Assembly: GCA_033297205.1 (NCBI GenBank)
Contig: MU859152.1
Coordinates: forward strand, 1 to 64,000
From: Pseudoneurospora amorphoporcata
Lineage: Eukaryota > Ascomycota > Sordariomycetes > Sordariales > Sordariaceae
Direction of reading: 5' to 3'
Length of the DNA: 64,000 bases
Shown here in pieces: positions 43,989-57,000 of the stretch (position 1 is the stretch's first letter; each line of letters starts with the position of its first letter). The position numbers and the translations under genes are program-made. The notes under the pieces are model-generated. The model worked only from the letters and a program-made list of their open reading frames with translations. It made no database searches and had not been told where the DNA came from.

Positions 43989-46900
43989 ATGACAAACTAC
44001 ACGATGGCCACCGGTCCTTCCCCCAACGGCGGTCTAGACATCGCAGCATGGCGCGCCCAAATCGAAGCCATGAAGGCAGCCGTAGCCGGCCTGCCCCCAT
44101 CCTCCAGCGAAGCCGGCGGTAGCACCACCAATAGCGACTGGGACGACGACGAGATCGATTCTTCAACCTACTCTCCAACCAGAAACGGAGACGGGCCCAG
44201 AGACATTTGGGATTTCATCTCGGACGACGAGTTGGACTCTATCGAATTCGCTGATGGTGGCGACTATTACCACGACCTTGAGGCTGATAGAGCTGAAGAT
44301 GGATTTGCCAGTGGAAGTGGTGGTGGTAGTGGTTACGATTTCGGCTGGCTCGCCTCGCGATGCGCGGATGTCAGGTCCGCTGCGGGACTTGGTGCCGGGG
44401 CTCTTCAGGACCAGATCATGGAGATTCTGGGCTCTGGCAAGTCGGAGGATGAGCTGCAGTCTTCGCTGACCGATCTCATTGGGTTTGACGATCTCGACTT
44501 TGTCATTGATCTCATTTCGCACCGGGAGGAGCTGGTGTCGTCCGTAGGACGGCCGTTGAAGCAGCAGCAACAGCAGCAACAGGAACAAGGTAACGGTCCC
44601 GATGGGGTGCGCCTACTCAGCAAAGCCCAACGACAGGCGGCCCTACAGCAACGAGACTACGAGCATAAATCCGCCCCCTTAGCCGCCGCACGATCAAAGG
44701 AGGAGGAATACCCGCACGTGTACCGGGCGTACAGCGCGGGCAACACGCTGAGCCATTCGGGCAAGCGGTATGCTTTGCCGCCTGGAAGCGAGAGGAAGGA
44801 GTTTGAAAAGTACGAGGAGTATACGATTCCCGCCGGAAAGACGGGGACTCTGGGCCTCGGACGGAAGTTGGTCAATATCGCGGATCTGGATGGACTGTGC
44901 CGGAACACGTTCAGGGGGTACAAGACGCTCAACAGGATGCAGAGCCTGGTGTATCCGGTGGCGTATAAGACGAGTGAGAATATGCTGATTTGTGCTCCTA
45001 CTGGTGCTGTAAGTTTTTCTGCTTTCTGTTGTTTCACGAGCGTTGTGGCTGGCGCGCATGCTAATCTCTGGGGTTTAGGGTAAAACTGATGCCGCCATGT
45101 TGACCATCCTCCACACGGTTGGCCAGTACTTGACACCAAGTCCCTTCGAGGATCATGTGACTACAGACTTCGCCGTTGCTGCAGAGGATTTCAAGATCGT
45201 CTATGTCGCTCCCATGAAGGCCCTGGCGGCCGAAATCACGGAGAAGCTCGGTAAGCGGTTGGCCTGGTTGGGTATTCGCTGCCGTGAGTTCACGGGAGAC
45301 ATGCATCTCACCAAGTCGGAGATTGTCCAAACCCAGATCATCGTCACGACCCCTGAGAAGTGGGATGTCGTGACGAGAAAGGGCACCGGCGACACGGAGC
45401 TCGTGCAAAAGGTCCGCCTGCTCGTCATTGATGAGGTGCATATGCTTCACGACGAGAGAGGTGCGGTTTTGGAATCCTTGGTGGCGAGAACAGCGCGTCA
45501 GGTTGAGAGCACCCAGTCGCTTATCCGCATCGTCGGATTGAGTGCTACGCTGCCTAACTACGTCGATGTGGCGGACTTCTTGAACGTCAACAAGTACGCT
45601 GGTCTCTTTTACTTTGATGCCTCTTTCAGACCGGTCCCGCTTGAGCAGCACTTTATTGGCGTCAGGGGCAAGCCGAACTCCAAGCAATCCAGGGAAAACC
45701 TGGACCAGGTAGCCTTTGAGAAGGTCAGGGAGATGCTCGAGTGTGATCACCAAGTCATGGTCTTCGTTCACTCGAGAAAGGACACGCAGGCCACGGCCAA
45801 GATGCTCTTCGAAAAGGCTACGGATGAGACTTGCACCGACTTGTTCGATCCCAGCTACCATGAGAAGTACGAGGCTGCCATGAGGGATGTTAGAGGGACT
45901 AAGGCTCGCGAGATCCGAGAACTGATCCCCAAGGGCCTGGGCATTCACCATGCCGGCATGGCTCGCGCAGACAGAAACCTCATGGAGCGGTTGTTTGCCG
46001 AGGGCGTCATCAAGGTGCTCTGCTGTACGGCCACTCTGGCTTGGGGTGTCAACTTGCCCGCTGCCGCCGTCGTCATCAAGGGCACCCAGGTTTACAGTGC
46101 TCAGGATGGTAAGTTTGTTGACTTGGGTATTCTCGACGTTCTGCAGATCTTCGGTCGTGCCGGTCGTCCTCAGTTCGAGGACACTGGTATCGGCATGATT
46201 TGCACCACGCACGACAAGCTCGCACACTACCTCACTGCCATCACGGATCAGCTACCTATCGAATCCAGGTTCTCAGCCAAGCTGGTCGATAACCTGAATG
46301 CCGAGATTGCTTTGGGCACTGTCACTTCTATTCCGGAGGCCGTCAAGTGGATCAGTTATTCGTACCTCTTCGTACGCATGAAGAGGAATCCTATGGCCTA
46401 CGGTATCGACTGGTCCGAGTACGACAACGACCGCTCGCTGGTGCAGAGGCGACGACAACTGGCGATCCAGGCTGCTAGGACACTGCAGCAGAGCCAGATG
46501 ATTATCTTCAACGAGGCGACCGAGGAACTCCGTAGCAAGGATATCGGTCGGATCGCTAGTCAGTTTTACATCCAGCACTCCAGTGTCCAGATCTTCAACT
46601 CTATGATGCGGCCTTTCTCAACCGAGGAGGATATCCTGAAGATGATTGCCATGAGCGGTGAATTCGACAATATCCAGTCCAGGAACGAGGAAGCCAATGA
46701 ACTGATGGCCATGAAGCATGACGAGAGATTTGTACCCTACAAAGTCAGCACCGGTATTGACCAGCCGCATACCAAGACCAATATCTTGCTTCAAGCCTAC
46801 ATCTCCAGAGCGCAGCCGCAAGATTTTGCTCTGACGAACGATCTCAACTATGTTGCTCAACAGGCTGGGCGTATCTGCAGAGCGCTTTTCATGATTGCAC

Positions 46901-49900
46901 TAAACCGTCGATGGGGTCACCAGTGTCTGGTCCTGCTCACTATGGCCAAGTCCATTGAGAAGCGCATCTGGGCTTTCCAGCACCCCTTCCATCAGTTTGA
47001 CCGCGATCTCCCCAAGCCGGTGCTCAACAAGCTCGACGAACTGGAAGCCCTCAACATCGAGTCCATGAGGGAAATGGAACCGGCTGAGATCGGTAGCTTG
47101 GTCAACAACCATCGTATGGGCGGGAAGATCGCCAAGCTGCTTGACAACTTCCCTACTCTCAGCGTCGAGGCTGAGATTGCGCCGTTGAATAGGGATGTTC
47201 TGAGGATCAAGCTCTACGTTACTCCCGATTTCCGCTGGAACGACCATCTACATGGCACTTCCGAGTCGTACTATATCTGGGTCGAGAACTCAGAGACGTC
47301 AGAGATCTACCATCATGAGTACTTCATTCTTAACAGGAGGAAGCTCCACGACGACCACGAACTTAACTTCACCATCCCCCTTTCCGATCCCATGCCGAAT
47401 CAGATCTACGTGAGGGCGGTTTCAGACCGGTGGTTGGGCGCCGAGACGGTAACGGCCGTGTCCTTCCAGCACCTCATCCGCCCCGACACGGAAAGTGTCT
47501 ACACCGATCTGCTGAACCTGCAACCTTTGCCTATCTCGGCGCTGAAGAACCCGGCCCTGGAGGACATCTACGCCCAGCGCTTCCAGTACTTCAACCCGAT
47601 GCAGACCCAGGTCTTCCACACTCTCTACCACACTCCCGCCAACGTCCTTCTCGGCTCGCCGACAGGCAGTGGCAAGACAGTTGCTTGCGAGCTGGCCATG
47701 TGGTGGGCGTTCCGCGAGCGGCCCGGGTCCAAGGTTGTCTACATCGCGCCCATGAAGGCGCTCGTTCGCGAGCGTGTCAAGGACTGGGGTGCCCGTCTCG
47801 CCAAGCCGCTCGGTCTGAAGCTGGTGGAGTTGACGGGTGACAACACGCCTGACACGCGTACGATCCAGGATGCGGATATCATCATCACCACGCCCGAAAA
47901 GTGGGATGGTATCTCGCGTAGTTGGCAGACGAGAGGATACGTCCGCAAGGTCAGCTTGGTTATCATTGACGAGATCCACTTGCTTGCTGGAGACCGTGGT
48001 CCGATTCTTGAGATCATTGTGTCTCGTATGAACTACATTGCTTCGTCTACCAAGAACTCGGTTCGACTATTGGGCATGTCGACAGCTTGTGCGAATGCCA
48101 CGGATCTGGCGAATTGGCTTGGTGTGAAGGAAGGCCTGTTCAACTTCCGGCACTCGGTGCGTCCTGTGCCGCTGGAGCTGTATATCGACGGGTTCCCCGA
48201 GGTTAGAGGGTTCTGCCCCCTGATGCAGTCGATGAATCGGCCTACGTTCTTGGCTATCTTGAACCACAGCCCCGAGAAGCCAGTCATTGTGTTTGTGCCA
48301 TCTCGTCGGCAGACCCGCTTGACGGCCAAGGATCTCATCAACTTCTGTGGTATGGAGGATAACCCGAGAAGGTTCCTCCATATGGACGAGGATGATCTCC
48401 AACTGAACCTCTCGCGTGTCAAGGACGATGCGCTGAAGGAAGCTATCAGCTTCGGTATCGGTCTCCATCATGCCGGTCTGGTTGAGTCTGATAGACAGAT
48501 CGCTGAAGAGCTCTTCCTCAACAACAAGATCCAGATTCTCGTAGCTACGAGTACCCTGGCTTGGGGTGTCAACCTTCCCGCACATCTCGTCGTCGTCAAG
48601 GGCACGCAGTTCTACGACGCCAAGATTGAAGCCTACAAAGACATGGACCTGACAGACGTGCTCCAAATGCTCGGCAGAGCAGGACGTCCGCAATTCGACA
48701 ACTCGGGCGTAGCCCGCATCTTCACCCAAGATTCCAAGAAGGACTTCTACAAGCACTTTTTACACACCGGCTTCCCCGTCGAGTCCTCCCTGCACACCGT
48801 CCTCGACAACCATTTGTGCGCCGAAGTCTCGGCCGAGACCATCGTCACCAAGCAAGACGCGCTCGACTACCTGACCTGGACCTTCTTCTTCCGGCGCCTG
48901 CACAAAAACCCGTCCTACTATGGTCTCGAGATCAGTGCGGAAGAACACTCGTCCACCATGGCCCAGCAGCTCGCCAACGACTACATGATCCAGATGGTTG
49001 ACCACTCGCTCTCCGAGCTTGCCGAATCGTCTTGCGTCGAAGTCTTTCCCAACGGCGACGTCGACCCGACCCCTCTCGGCAAAATCATGTCCTACTACTA
49101 CCTCTCACATAAAACCATCCGGCACTTGGTTCGTAAGGCCCGCGCGTCCGCCACCTTCCTGGAAGCTCTATCCTGGATGTCTCGCGCTTCCGAGTACGAC
49201 GAGCTACCCGTCCGTCACAACGAAGATTTGATCAACGCAGAACTAGCCAAGGCCTTGCCCTTCCCTACCTCCGCCTTCGACGGTTTGCCCATGTGGGATC
49301 CCCACGTGAAAGCCTTCCTTCTGCTCCAAGCACACATGGCCCGCGTCGAACCGCTGCCTATTACCGATTACGTCGGCGATCAAACCTCTGTGCTAGACCA
49401 AGCAGTCCGTATCATCCAAGCCTCCGTTGACGTCATGACAGAGCTGGGACATTTGAGCAGTATGCTCCAATTCGTCAAACTCCTACAATGCGTCAAACAA
49501 GCTCGTTGGCCTGAGGACCCGGCCTTGTCCATCTTCCCAGGTTTCGATCATGCCGAAGCCGAGAAGTGCAAGAGCAAGATGACGCTCACCCAACTGAGCA
49601 AATCCACCAACTCCCCCGGCTCCAACAAGCAGTATCAAGCACTCCAAACCCTCGCCCGCTCCGAACTTCACCTGGCTCCTGCCCAAGCATCTCGCTTCGC
49701 CAAAGCCGCGCAAGCCATACCTGACATTCATGTGTCAGTCGAAAACGTCAAGCACGGCGAGTTGACCGTTATCCTGAAACGGCTGAACCCCATCACGGAG
49801 CGCGAGGGGAGGATTTACGCGCCCAAGTTCCCCAAGCCGCAGACGGAGGGGTGGTTCGTTGTTGTTGCCGATACAAAACGGGATGAGGTTGTTGCTGTTA

Positions 49901-50244
49901 AGAGGGTTGGGTGGTCTTCTGGCCAACGCAGAAATCAGGACCAGAGTGTTGGGGGGGATGGAAAGAAGAAGACGAATGGGATAGAAGTGGGGATGAGGCC
50001 TAGTGCTAGGGCTGTTATGAGACTACCGCCTGTTGAGGGCGGGATAGGGAAGGGCAGGAAGTTGGATGTGTTGGTGGTTAGTGACGGGTATATCGGGATG
50101 GACTACAGAGTTGAGGGGGTGGAGGTGCCGGGGCCGCCGGCGCCGGAGGGGGATGAGGATTTGGATAAGAAGGGGAAGGGGGGTCAAGAGGGCAAGAGGG
50201 ATGGGCAGGAGGGCGGTGGGAAGTGGGGGGAGAGTTCGAAGTGA
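43989..50244 (+). CDS. slh1: SLH1/ASCC3-type tandem Ski2-like RNA helicase (RQT complex)
   Basis: Exons 43989..45008 and 45079..50244, 2061 aa; the 70-bp intron falls inside the first Walker A (APTGA-GKT). An ATG five codons later (44004) is an alternative start. Two helicase cassettes, each with a winged helix and Sec63-like unit: cassette 1 has APTGAGKT (336-343), DEVH (458-461), SATLPNY and GRAGRPQFE; cassette 2 has SPTGSGKT (1200-1207), DEIH (1304-1307), STACANA and GRAGRPQFD. The acidic N-terminus and the YEEYTIPAGKTGTLGLGRKL linker fit Slh1/ASCC3, not Brr2, which is longer with a PWI-type N-terminus. Slh1 splits collided ribosomes into subunits in the ribosome-quality-control trigger complex. 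The last ~120 residues are a Gly/Lys-rich extension. Confidence 0.92.
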
Positions 50245-50440
50245 GTAGGTAAGTAGAGTAATATGGTGAGTGTCGCCTTTTGCTGGTTGAATGGGGTCAT
50301 AGTCTGAAAGAAGTGGTTGATATAGACAGCACATATCAGCAAATATGGTGTTTCAAGTTTAATATTCTATGTCGTAATTTTGGTATCATATAATTCATAT
50401 ATCTCAGCCACAGCACGTTCGCAAACCATTCCAAGACCCA

Positions 50441-51649
50441 TCACCCCCTATTCAACGTATTCCCGCTACCCTTAGGATTCGCCTCCACAAACTCATCCCA
50501 CGCCCTGGCCTTCATCGTCTCGGCATCCAGCTTCTCATGATCATCCTCATCATCGGGATTTTTCTCTCCCGCCTTCCAACTCGCCTCGCCGCCTCCCTCA
50601 ATGATACCGCCCCGCCTCCTTTCCTCCTCCAAGTATTCGTCAATCGACATCGTCGGCAAATTATGACTCGGCCTGAACACGCCCTTCGCAATCTCCTGCC
50701 TCGACCCCGTCAGCGTAAACGGCCGCAGCGGTCTGCCCTCCTTGGACAGGATCGGTCCACTACCACCTAGTATCCCCTGCAGCCGACTCAACGGCATGTC
50801 CAACTTGTCGCTGTAGTCACGCGAATCCGCGCCTCCTTGTCGCCGCCGTAGATCGTCCTGCGCGCCCATATCGTTCCCTCCCTGGTTGTTTTCTCGTAGT
50901 TGCGCCGACGGTAGCGAGGGAGGCTCGCGCGGAGCCATGTTGAGCACCTCCAGCTCGCGGTTGAGGCTCTCGAGCGCTTGGAAGGTCAGGTGTGTGCACA
51001 GGTCGAGGTGGGCGAGGTGGACGGAACGGACGACTTCCTCGTCGCCTGTGTTGCTTCCTCCTCTCTGATTTGCTGTTTCGTCATCATCCAGCTTGAGATC
51101 GGCAGCGGCGTACTCGGGCCGTTGTCGCAGGTAAGCGAGTTTCTGGCGCAATTCCTTCTCGGCTTTGAAGTTGGCGATTTTGGCGTTGCGACGGGCGTTC
51201 GGATCAGAGGCGGACGCGTCGACGACGCTGAACTCGGTTGGGCTGTCGGTGTAGCGCTCGAGAAGCTTCTTGTAGGTCGGGTCCAGCAGGCCTTCGTAGC
51301 TGTCGAGAAGGTGGAGGTAGCGCTCGTAGGCTTCGCGTGCCTGGGCGAGGAGGCGTTTTCGTTCGGCGGGCGAGGGCGTGGGCGAGGGGATCTTTTGGAT
51401 GAGCTCGGCGAGGTGGTAGTTCACGAGGAGGTAGGGGAGGTCGTTGGTGTTGAGGTCTTCGAGCCCTTCGTTGGAGCTGAAGAGGGAGAGAAGGCTGATT
51501 TGATTGAGGCAGGACTGGTAGAGCTTAATGGCGGCGGAGAGGGCGTCGGCGTAGTCAGAGGGACTGGGTGGGGAGTTCTCGAGCGAGAGGCGCTTCTCTT
51601 CGGCGGCGGCGAAGGTGGCCTTGAGGGACCGGGGTTCTTGGTCGCTCAT
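50441..51649 (-). CDS. tap42: TAP42-family PP2A-phosphatase regulator
   Basis: Intronless, 402 aa from the ATG at 51649 (MSDQEPRSLKATF); open frame upstream of it lacks an ATG. The N-terminal helical part holds NTNDLPYLLVNYHLAELIQK, REAYERYLHLLDSYEGLL and RNAKIANFKAEKELRQKL, the TPR-like surface that binds PP2A-type catalytic subunits. The C-terminal part has PFTLTGSRQEIAKGVFRPSHNLPTMSIDEYL split as GSRQEIAKGVFRPSHNLPTM then SIDEYLEEE, and WDEFVEANPKGSGNTLNRG, both conserved in TAP42/alpha4. In yeast it is controlled by TORC1 and holds Sit4 and PP2A catalytic subunits. It is divergent from the pyridoxamine phosphate oxidase gene. Confidence 0.92.
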   Translation of the reverse strand: MSDQEPRSLKATFAAAEEKRLSLENSPPSPSDYADALSAAIKLYQSCLNQISLLSLFSSNEGLEDLNTNDLPYLLVNYHLAELIQKIPSPTPSPAERKRLLAQAREAYERYLHLLDSYEGLLDPTYKKLLERYTDSPTEFSVVDASASDPNARRNAKIANFKAEKELRQKLAYLRQRPEYAAADLKLDDDETANQRGGSNTGDEEVVRSVHLAHLDLCTHLTFQALESLNRELEVLNMAPREPPSLPSAQLRENNQGGNDMGAQDDLRRRQGGADSRDYSDKLDMPLSRLQGILGGSGPILSKEGRPLRPFTLTGSRQEIAKGVFRPSHNLPTMSIDEYLEEERRRGGIIEGGGEASWKAGEKNPDDEDDHEKLDAETMKARAWDEFVEANPKGSGNTLNRG

Positions 51650-52372
51650 CGTGTGATTGTTTTGAGAACTTGTGGGAGAGATCAAGGTTTAGTCGGAGGC
51701 AATGGGTGAATAAATGTGGTGATGTCTGGCTGCTGTTTCGTTTGTTGGAAGGGACGAGAACTGGAGATTTCGTGAAATGACAACTGACGGAGAGCTTCAG
51801 TGGAGGTTTGGTTGGAGTTGGGGAACAATTGAGAGAAATGCGGGGCATGCCAATTGCAACCCAAGTGACCATGTCGAATTGCCCCGCTATGATCCTCGCT
51901 CAGATCTCCTTTGGCCAAGCAATATTTATTCTTATCGGTTATCGGGTTCTCAAACAGTATACATAGTAGACGGGAGGTATGTCCACAGCATCATCATTTC
52001 GGATTCCACCAGCATCAATGTTTTACCTCCCAGAAGTCGTGACGATGTAATTTCCATCGTCTGCCATTTCTTAAAAGACTCTTTGCTTTACCTATTGCGC
52101 GGAACGGTAAGGGTTATCGCGAGTCTTCGATGGTTGGCCAAAAGGGGGTTAGTGTGAATCGAATGACGGCACCTGGACGGCAACCTGGACGGCACAATGA
52201 ATCTCGGCTTCCAGTGACTGATGGCAGGCATGTTCTCGATCTCTTGTGCCGCCTGCTTCCGTTTGCCATCTTCCATCCTGACTCTTCCCTTTACAGACCC
52301 AAACTGTAAAGTGGTACCACTATAACCTTAACCTTGCCGCTCCGCTCATATCCGTTTACTTACATCTTGCCA
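51650..52372. other. Divergent promoter region, tap42/pdx3
   Basis: 723 bp between two start codons pointing apart. No RNA gene seen. Confidence 0.5.
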
Positions 52373-53326
52373 ATGCGAGCAAGTTGTTGTCGCCCCTTTT
52401 CCGTCTCTGCAGTCAACCTTCGTCCGTTGAACCCGCGAGTTGCTACTTTTACTGCCAAGACAATGGCGCTTCACCCAGCTCAAGATGGCGCAAAGCTTAT
52501 TTGTAAGTGGGAATTGGAATATTCACCAAAGATAGCGATGGCACAAGAGCTAACTTGATAACCTCCAGTTGCCCCCGCCGGTACTCTAGCCGACCCGTCT
52601 GTTCCCGGTCAAGCTGCTCAGTTCCTCAAGGCCGAGACCCGTGGAGGCTTGCGACGATCCGATCTTGATCCCGATAGTCCTATTGCCCAGTTCCATACAT
52701 GGTTCACCGACGCTTCCCAGCCCGAAACGGGAGTTTCTCACCCCGAAACCTGCACGCTTTCGACTGCGCAGTTGCCCTCTGGTCGCGTCTCGGCGCGCAT
52801 GGTATACTTGAAGGAGCTGGATCCAAAGGGCTTTGTTATCTACAGCAACTTTGGTACCAGCGGGAAGGCTCGGGATTTGTTTGGCAGCGAGGATGGATCC
52901 AGCACCGGTAACCCATGGGCTTCTCTCGTTTTCTGGTGGGAGCCGTTGGAGAGACAGGTCCGGGTGGAAGGAAGAGCGGAACGCTTGACGACTGAAGAGA
53001 GCCAGGCCTACTTTGACACGAGAGTCCGTGGCAGTCGTCTTGGCGCCTGGTCGAGCAAACAAAGCGCTGTCCTCCATCCCGACCCTGCGAACCCCGACGA
53101 TGACGGACGAGCACAGCTAGATAAGTGGGTCAAGGAGTCGGAGCAGCGCTTTGAAGGCGAGGAGAAGATCCCCGTCCCAGAGTTTTGGGGAGGCTTGAGG
53201 ATCGTTCCCGAACGGGTCGAGTTCTGGCAAGGAAGGCAAAACCGGCTACACGATCGGTTTGTGTACGACCGTGTTCATCAAGATGGAGGTAAAGACAAGT
53301 GGACTTTGGAGAGGCTGAGTCCATAA
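52373..53326 (+). CDS. pdx3: Pyridoxamine 5'-phosphate oxidase
   Basis: Exons 52373..52502 and 52569..53326 (66-bp intron, GTAAGT donor), 295 aa. The enzyme uses FMN to oxidise pyridoxine or pyridoxamine phosphate to pyridoxal phosphate. Conserved segments: QFHTWFTDA, PSGRVSARMVYLKELDPKGF (FMN-binding), SNFGTSGKARDL, WEPLERQVRVEGRAERL, YFDTRVRGSRLGAWSSKQS, and the C-terminal FWGGLRIVPERVEFWQGR...LHDRF and ERLSP end. The first ATG gives a basic, Ser/Arg-rich leader suggesting mitochondrial import; the ATG at 52463 (MALHPAQDGAKLIF) would give a cytosolic form with the typical fungal start. Which is used cannot be seen here. Confidence 0.92.
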
Positions 53327-54041
53327 GTTTTCGTTTCGCCAGGTTGACATATTTCTATTAACGGTCATGATTGGTTTCTCTGTTTCTCCGCCTACCTACC
53401 CGGCACATTTTTGGTCCTGGTATGTTTGCTTAACAACTCTGGCTGAACAAACCCACCACCAACAGCAAGATGCCAGCGTTATGTTCGACCATCTGAGCCA
53501 TGATGAAACTAAGTAATCATGGGAATGGGGTCATTTTTATCCGATTTATGGCGGTGGTCGGGTGTAACCTTCCTCTCTTCATCTGGTCTTTCCCAAAGTG
53601 TTTGTACAAAAGCGGGGCCCGAGCTTTTGCACTGCCTGAACCTCACAGCTTCGTTCTTCACGACATTCACTCACAAACACTCCAAACTGCCATCGCATAT
53701 TTCCTTCCGTTTCCTATAACTTGCTGTTTTCTTGCGGCCTTTTCTTCCAAATCCATACTTCCCGTCTTCTCCAACTAAATCATTCCTCCCTTGGATCGAG
53801 GCTTGTCGAACCCAAGTTGGAAGTGTCCAGTGGTAGCCCCCGACGCCAATACTCGCTGCGGCATCTTCCCCCACGTCTTGGACTGGGTCCAGCTGTTTAT
53901 TTTTCGTTTTCAGTCACTTACTTCGGCATCCCCATCCAGACCATACACTATCACTTCCGGGTTGCGCCACGCTCTCTTTTACGAAGCTGTCACCAGACTT
54001 TCATCACGCAGCAAAAAGGAAAAGAACGACCGTCCGACACC
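53327..54041. other. Intergenic, dcl-1 promoter and leader
   Basis: 715 bp. The Dicer frame is open upstream of its ATG to about 53721, but without another ATG, so this is probably leader. No gene seen. Confidence 0.5.
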
Positions 54042-57000
54042 ATGGCGGTGGCCACTATGCTACCATTCATTCCACCGGAGACGACTAGCCAGATAATCGT
54101 GGACGATGAGGATTTGATAGATTTATCCCAAGAAGACGTGGCCTCCGAACACAACGACAGAGGAGACGCCTCTGATGTCGAGAGCGAGGACGGCGTTAAA
54201 AGATGGACAGTGAATCCGGAACCCAAGCCCAAGAAGATTTCGGCCAAGAAGCAGGCCGATAATGCTGCTTTCAACTCGTGGATCGAGGAGCACCAGGAAA
54301 CTCTGGCGAGGGATCAAAGGAAGGCGGCAATAGAAGCCGCAAGATTGGCCGGCGTGGGCGTGTTGCCCGCTATTGGCTTTGATAGCGAAAGAATCATCAC
54401 TTCACCACGAGAATACCAGGTGGAGCTCTTTGAACGCGCAAAGCAACAAAACACGATTGCCGTTTTGGATACAGGTAAGTTAGTCATCCTCCGCAACCTG
54501 GAACCCTTTTTCTGACTTGTTCAAACTCTGCATAGGATCCGGCAAGACTCTGATTGCCGCCATGTTGTTACGCTGGGTCATTAATGGTGAGCTGGAGGAC
54601 CGAGAAGCGGGATTACCCAGACGGATTGCTTTCTTCCTGGTCGACAAGGTTGCCTTGGTGTTCCAACAACACAGCTTTCTGACCAAGAACCTCGACTTCC
54701 CAATGGAGAAACTATGCGGTGAAATGGTGGAGGGTGTCGAGTCGAAAGGCTTCTGGAAGGAAACATTGGAGCACAACGAAGTGGTCGTCTGTACAGCTGA
54801 GATTCTCAGCACAGCGCTCCATCATTCCTGGATTAGAATGGACCAGATCAGCCTCTTGATCTTCGACGAAGCCCATCACACCAAAAAAGATCATCCCTAT
54901 GCTCGCATCATCAAGAACTTTTATATCGACGAGACACTCGAGAGGAAGCCGAGAATCCTTGGCTTGACGGCCTCTCCGGTAGATGCCAAAGTCGATCCAA
55001 GACGGGCTGCGGCAGAATTAGAGGCATTGCTTCACAGCCAAATAGCCACAGCCGCCGACCCAGCCTCCCTTCAACACACGATTTGCAAACCCAAGACCGA
55101 GTCGATCGTTGAATACGCCCGTGGTCGACCGGACTCGGAGACGGTCCTCAATAAGCAACTACGCGAACTTGTAGGGGGCCAAGAGCTGTTTAAGAAGCCG
55201 CTCAACTTTACTACTTCGGCGGCATCCAAGTTGGGCACATGGTGTGCTGACAGGTATTGGCAGCTCTTCTTCCAACAAGAGGATATCGTCAAGCTGGAAG
55301 CACGCACCGAGAGAGATCTCATGAAAGCCTCGGCCCTCGATGAGATTACCGAAAGAAACGTCAAGCAAGTCCGTGAGGCACATGAGTTGGTCAATGCGCA
55401 CACGTTTTCACCCGCTGCTCTCGATCCGGCGATGTTATCGTCAAAGGTTATCATGCTTGTTAGAATCTTGCGTGACCAGTTCGAGAGGGGGGTGGGTACG
55501 CAAAGATGCATTGTTTTTGTCCGACAACGGAACACGGCCATGCTGTTGGCGGATTTGCTTCAGCAGCCCCAGATAAAATCTCACATGCCCAGTATTGCAG
55601 CAGAAGTCCTGGTTGGGGCTGGGACAACTGGTTCAGGCTATGTCAACGCCAAAGTCAACTTCCAGCAACAAAACAGAATTATTCGAAAGTTCAAGCTCGG
55701 TGAGATAAACTGCCTATTCGCCACTTCCGTTGCCGAGGAAGGTCTCGATATTCCAGATTGCAATATCGTCATCAGATTCGATCTCTATGATACTCTGATT
55801 CAGTATATTCAGTCGCGTGGTCGAGCTCGGCGTCCAGGTTCTCGCTACATCCAGATGATAGAGAAAGGGAATTCCGAGCACCACATCAAGATATTGCAAG
55901 CTAAAGGGGCTGAAGGTGCCTTGCGCAAGTTTTGCGAGGCTCTACCCCAGGACAGGAAGCTAACCGGCAACCACATGAACTTGGACTATCTCCTCCGGAA
56001 GGAAAAGGGCAAGCGGCAGTACACTGTCCCAGAAACTGGTGCGAAACTCAGCTATATGCAAAGCCTCATCTGTCTCGCCAATTTCACAGCCACCCTACCA
56101 CACCCACCGGAGACGAGCTTGAATCCCGAATACTACATCACCACTGTCCCCGGTGGCTTTCAGTGCGAGGTTGTCATGCCTGACGCATCACCTATCAAGA
56201 GTGCGGTTGGCAAAGTACATTTGAGCAAGGGGGCTGCCAAATGTGCAGCTGCCTTCGAGCTCTGTCTTGCTCTACTCAAGGCTGGGCACTTGGATAACCA
56301 CCTCCAGTCTGTGTTCACCAAGCAGCTGCCGGAAATGCGGAATGCTCGCCTTGCTGTCAGCTCAAAGAAGAAGACGGAGTACGCCATGCGCCTGAAGCCC
56401 GAATTGTGGTCGGTCCGAGGCGAGGTCACCCAGCTTTATGCCATTGCGTTTGTTCTGGAAAACCCGGACGCCCTTGGGCGTAGCTCTCGTCCACTTCTCC
56501 TGCTGAGTAGAAGCGCTCTCCCAGAAGTAGCGTCCTTTCCGCTCTTTTTCGGCACCAAGCGCTTTTCTAAAGTCCGCTGTGTGCCAATTCAAGGTTCTGT
56601 CGAGGCTGAAGATACATTGGTGGAGCAACTTACTCGTTTCACTTTGAAGGCTTTCATGGATGTTTTCAGCAAGGAATACGAGGCTACAGCAGCCGACCTT
56701 CCGTACTTCCTCTCGCCGATGGATGGAGGTCACGGGTTTGACTTCCGCTTGGCCAAGAGCCCAGCCGATATCATTGACCGAGAGACGCTAGCATACGTCA
56801 GTGAGAACGAGAGGGTGCCGTACACCTTTCTTGAGCCAGACGACTTCTTCCAGGACAAGGTTGTCGTTGACCCATACGACGGAGCACGGAAGTTCTTTAC
56901 TCGTCACCGCCGCCATGATATGAAACCCACGGATCCCGTGCCAGATGGCATCGTCCCTCCAAATCACAGGGCTTGGAAAGGCTTAGGCACCACACATGAC

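Noticed and set aside
45061..46227. A 388-codon open frame antisense to the helicase gene
   Set aside because: Mirror of strongly biased codons in the helicase; no family features.
50978..51709. A 243-codon frame opposite tap42
   Set aside because: Gly/Glu/Val-rich shadow of the tap42 coding strand.
53721..54041. N-terminal extension of the Dicer protein
   Set aside because: The frame is open but has no ATG upstream of 54042.
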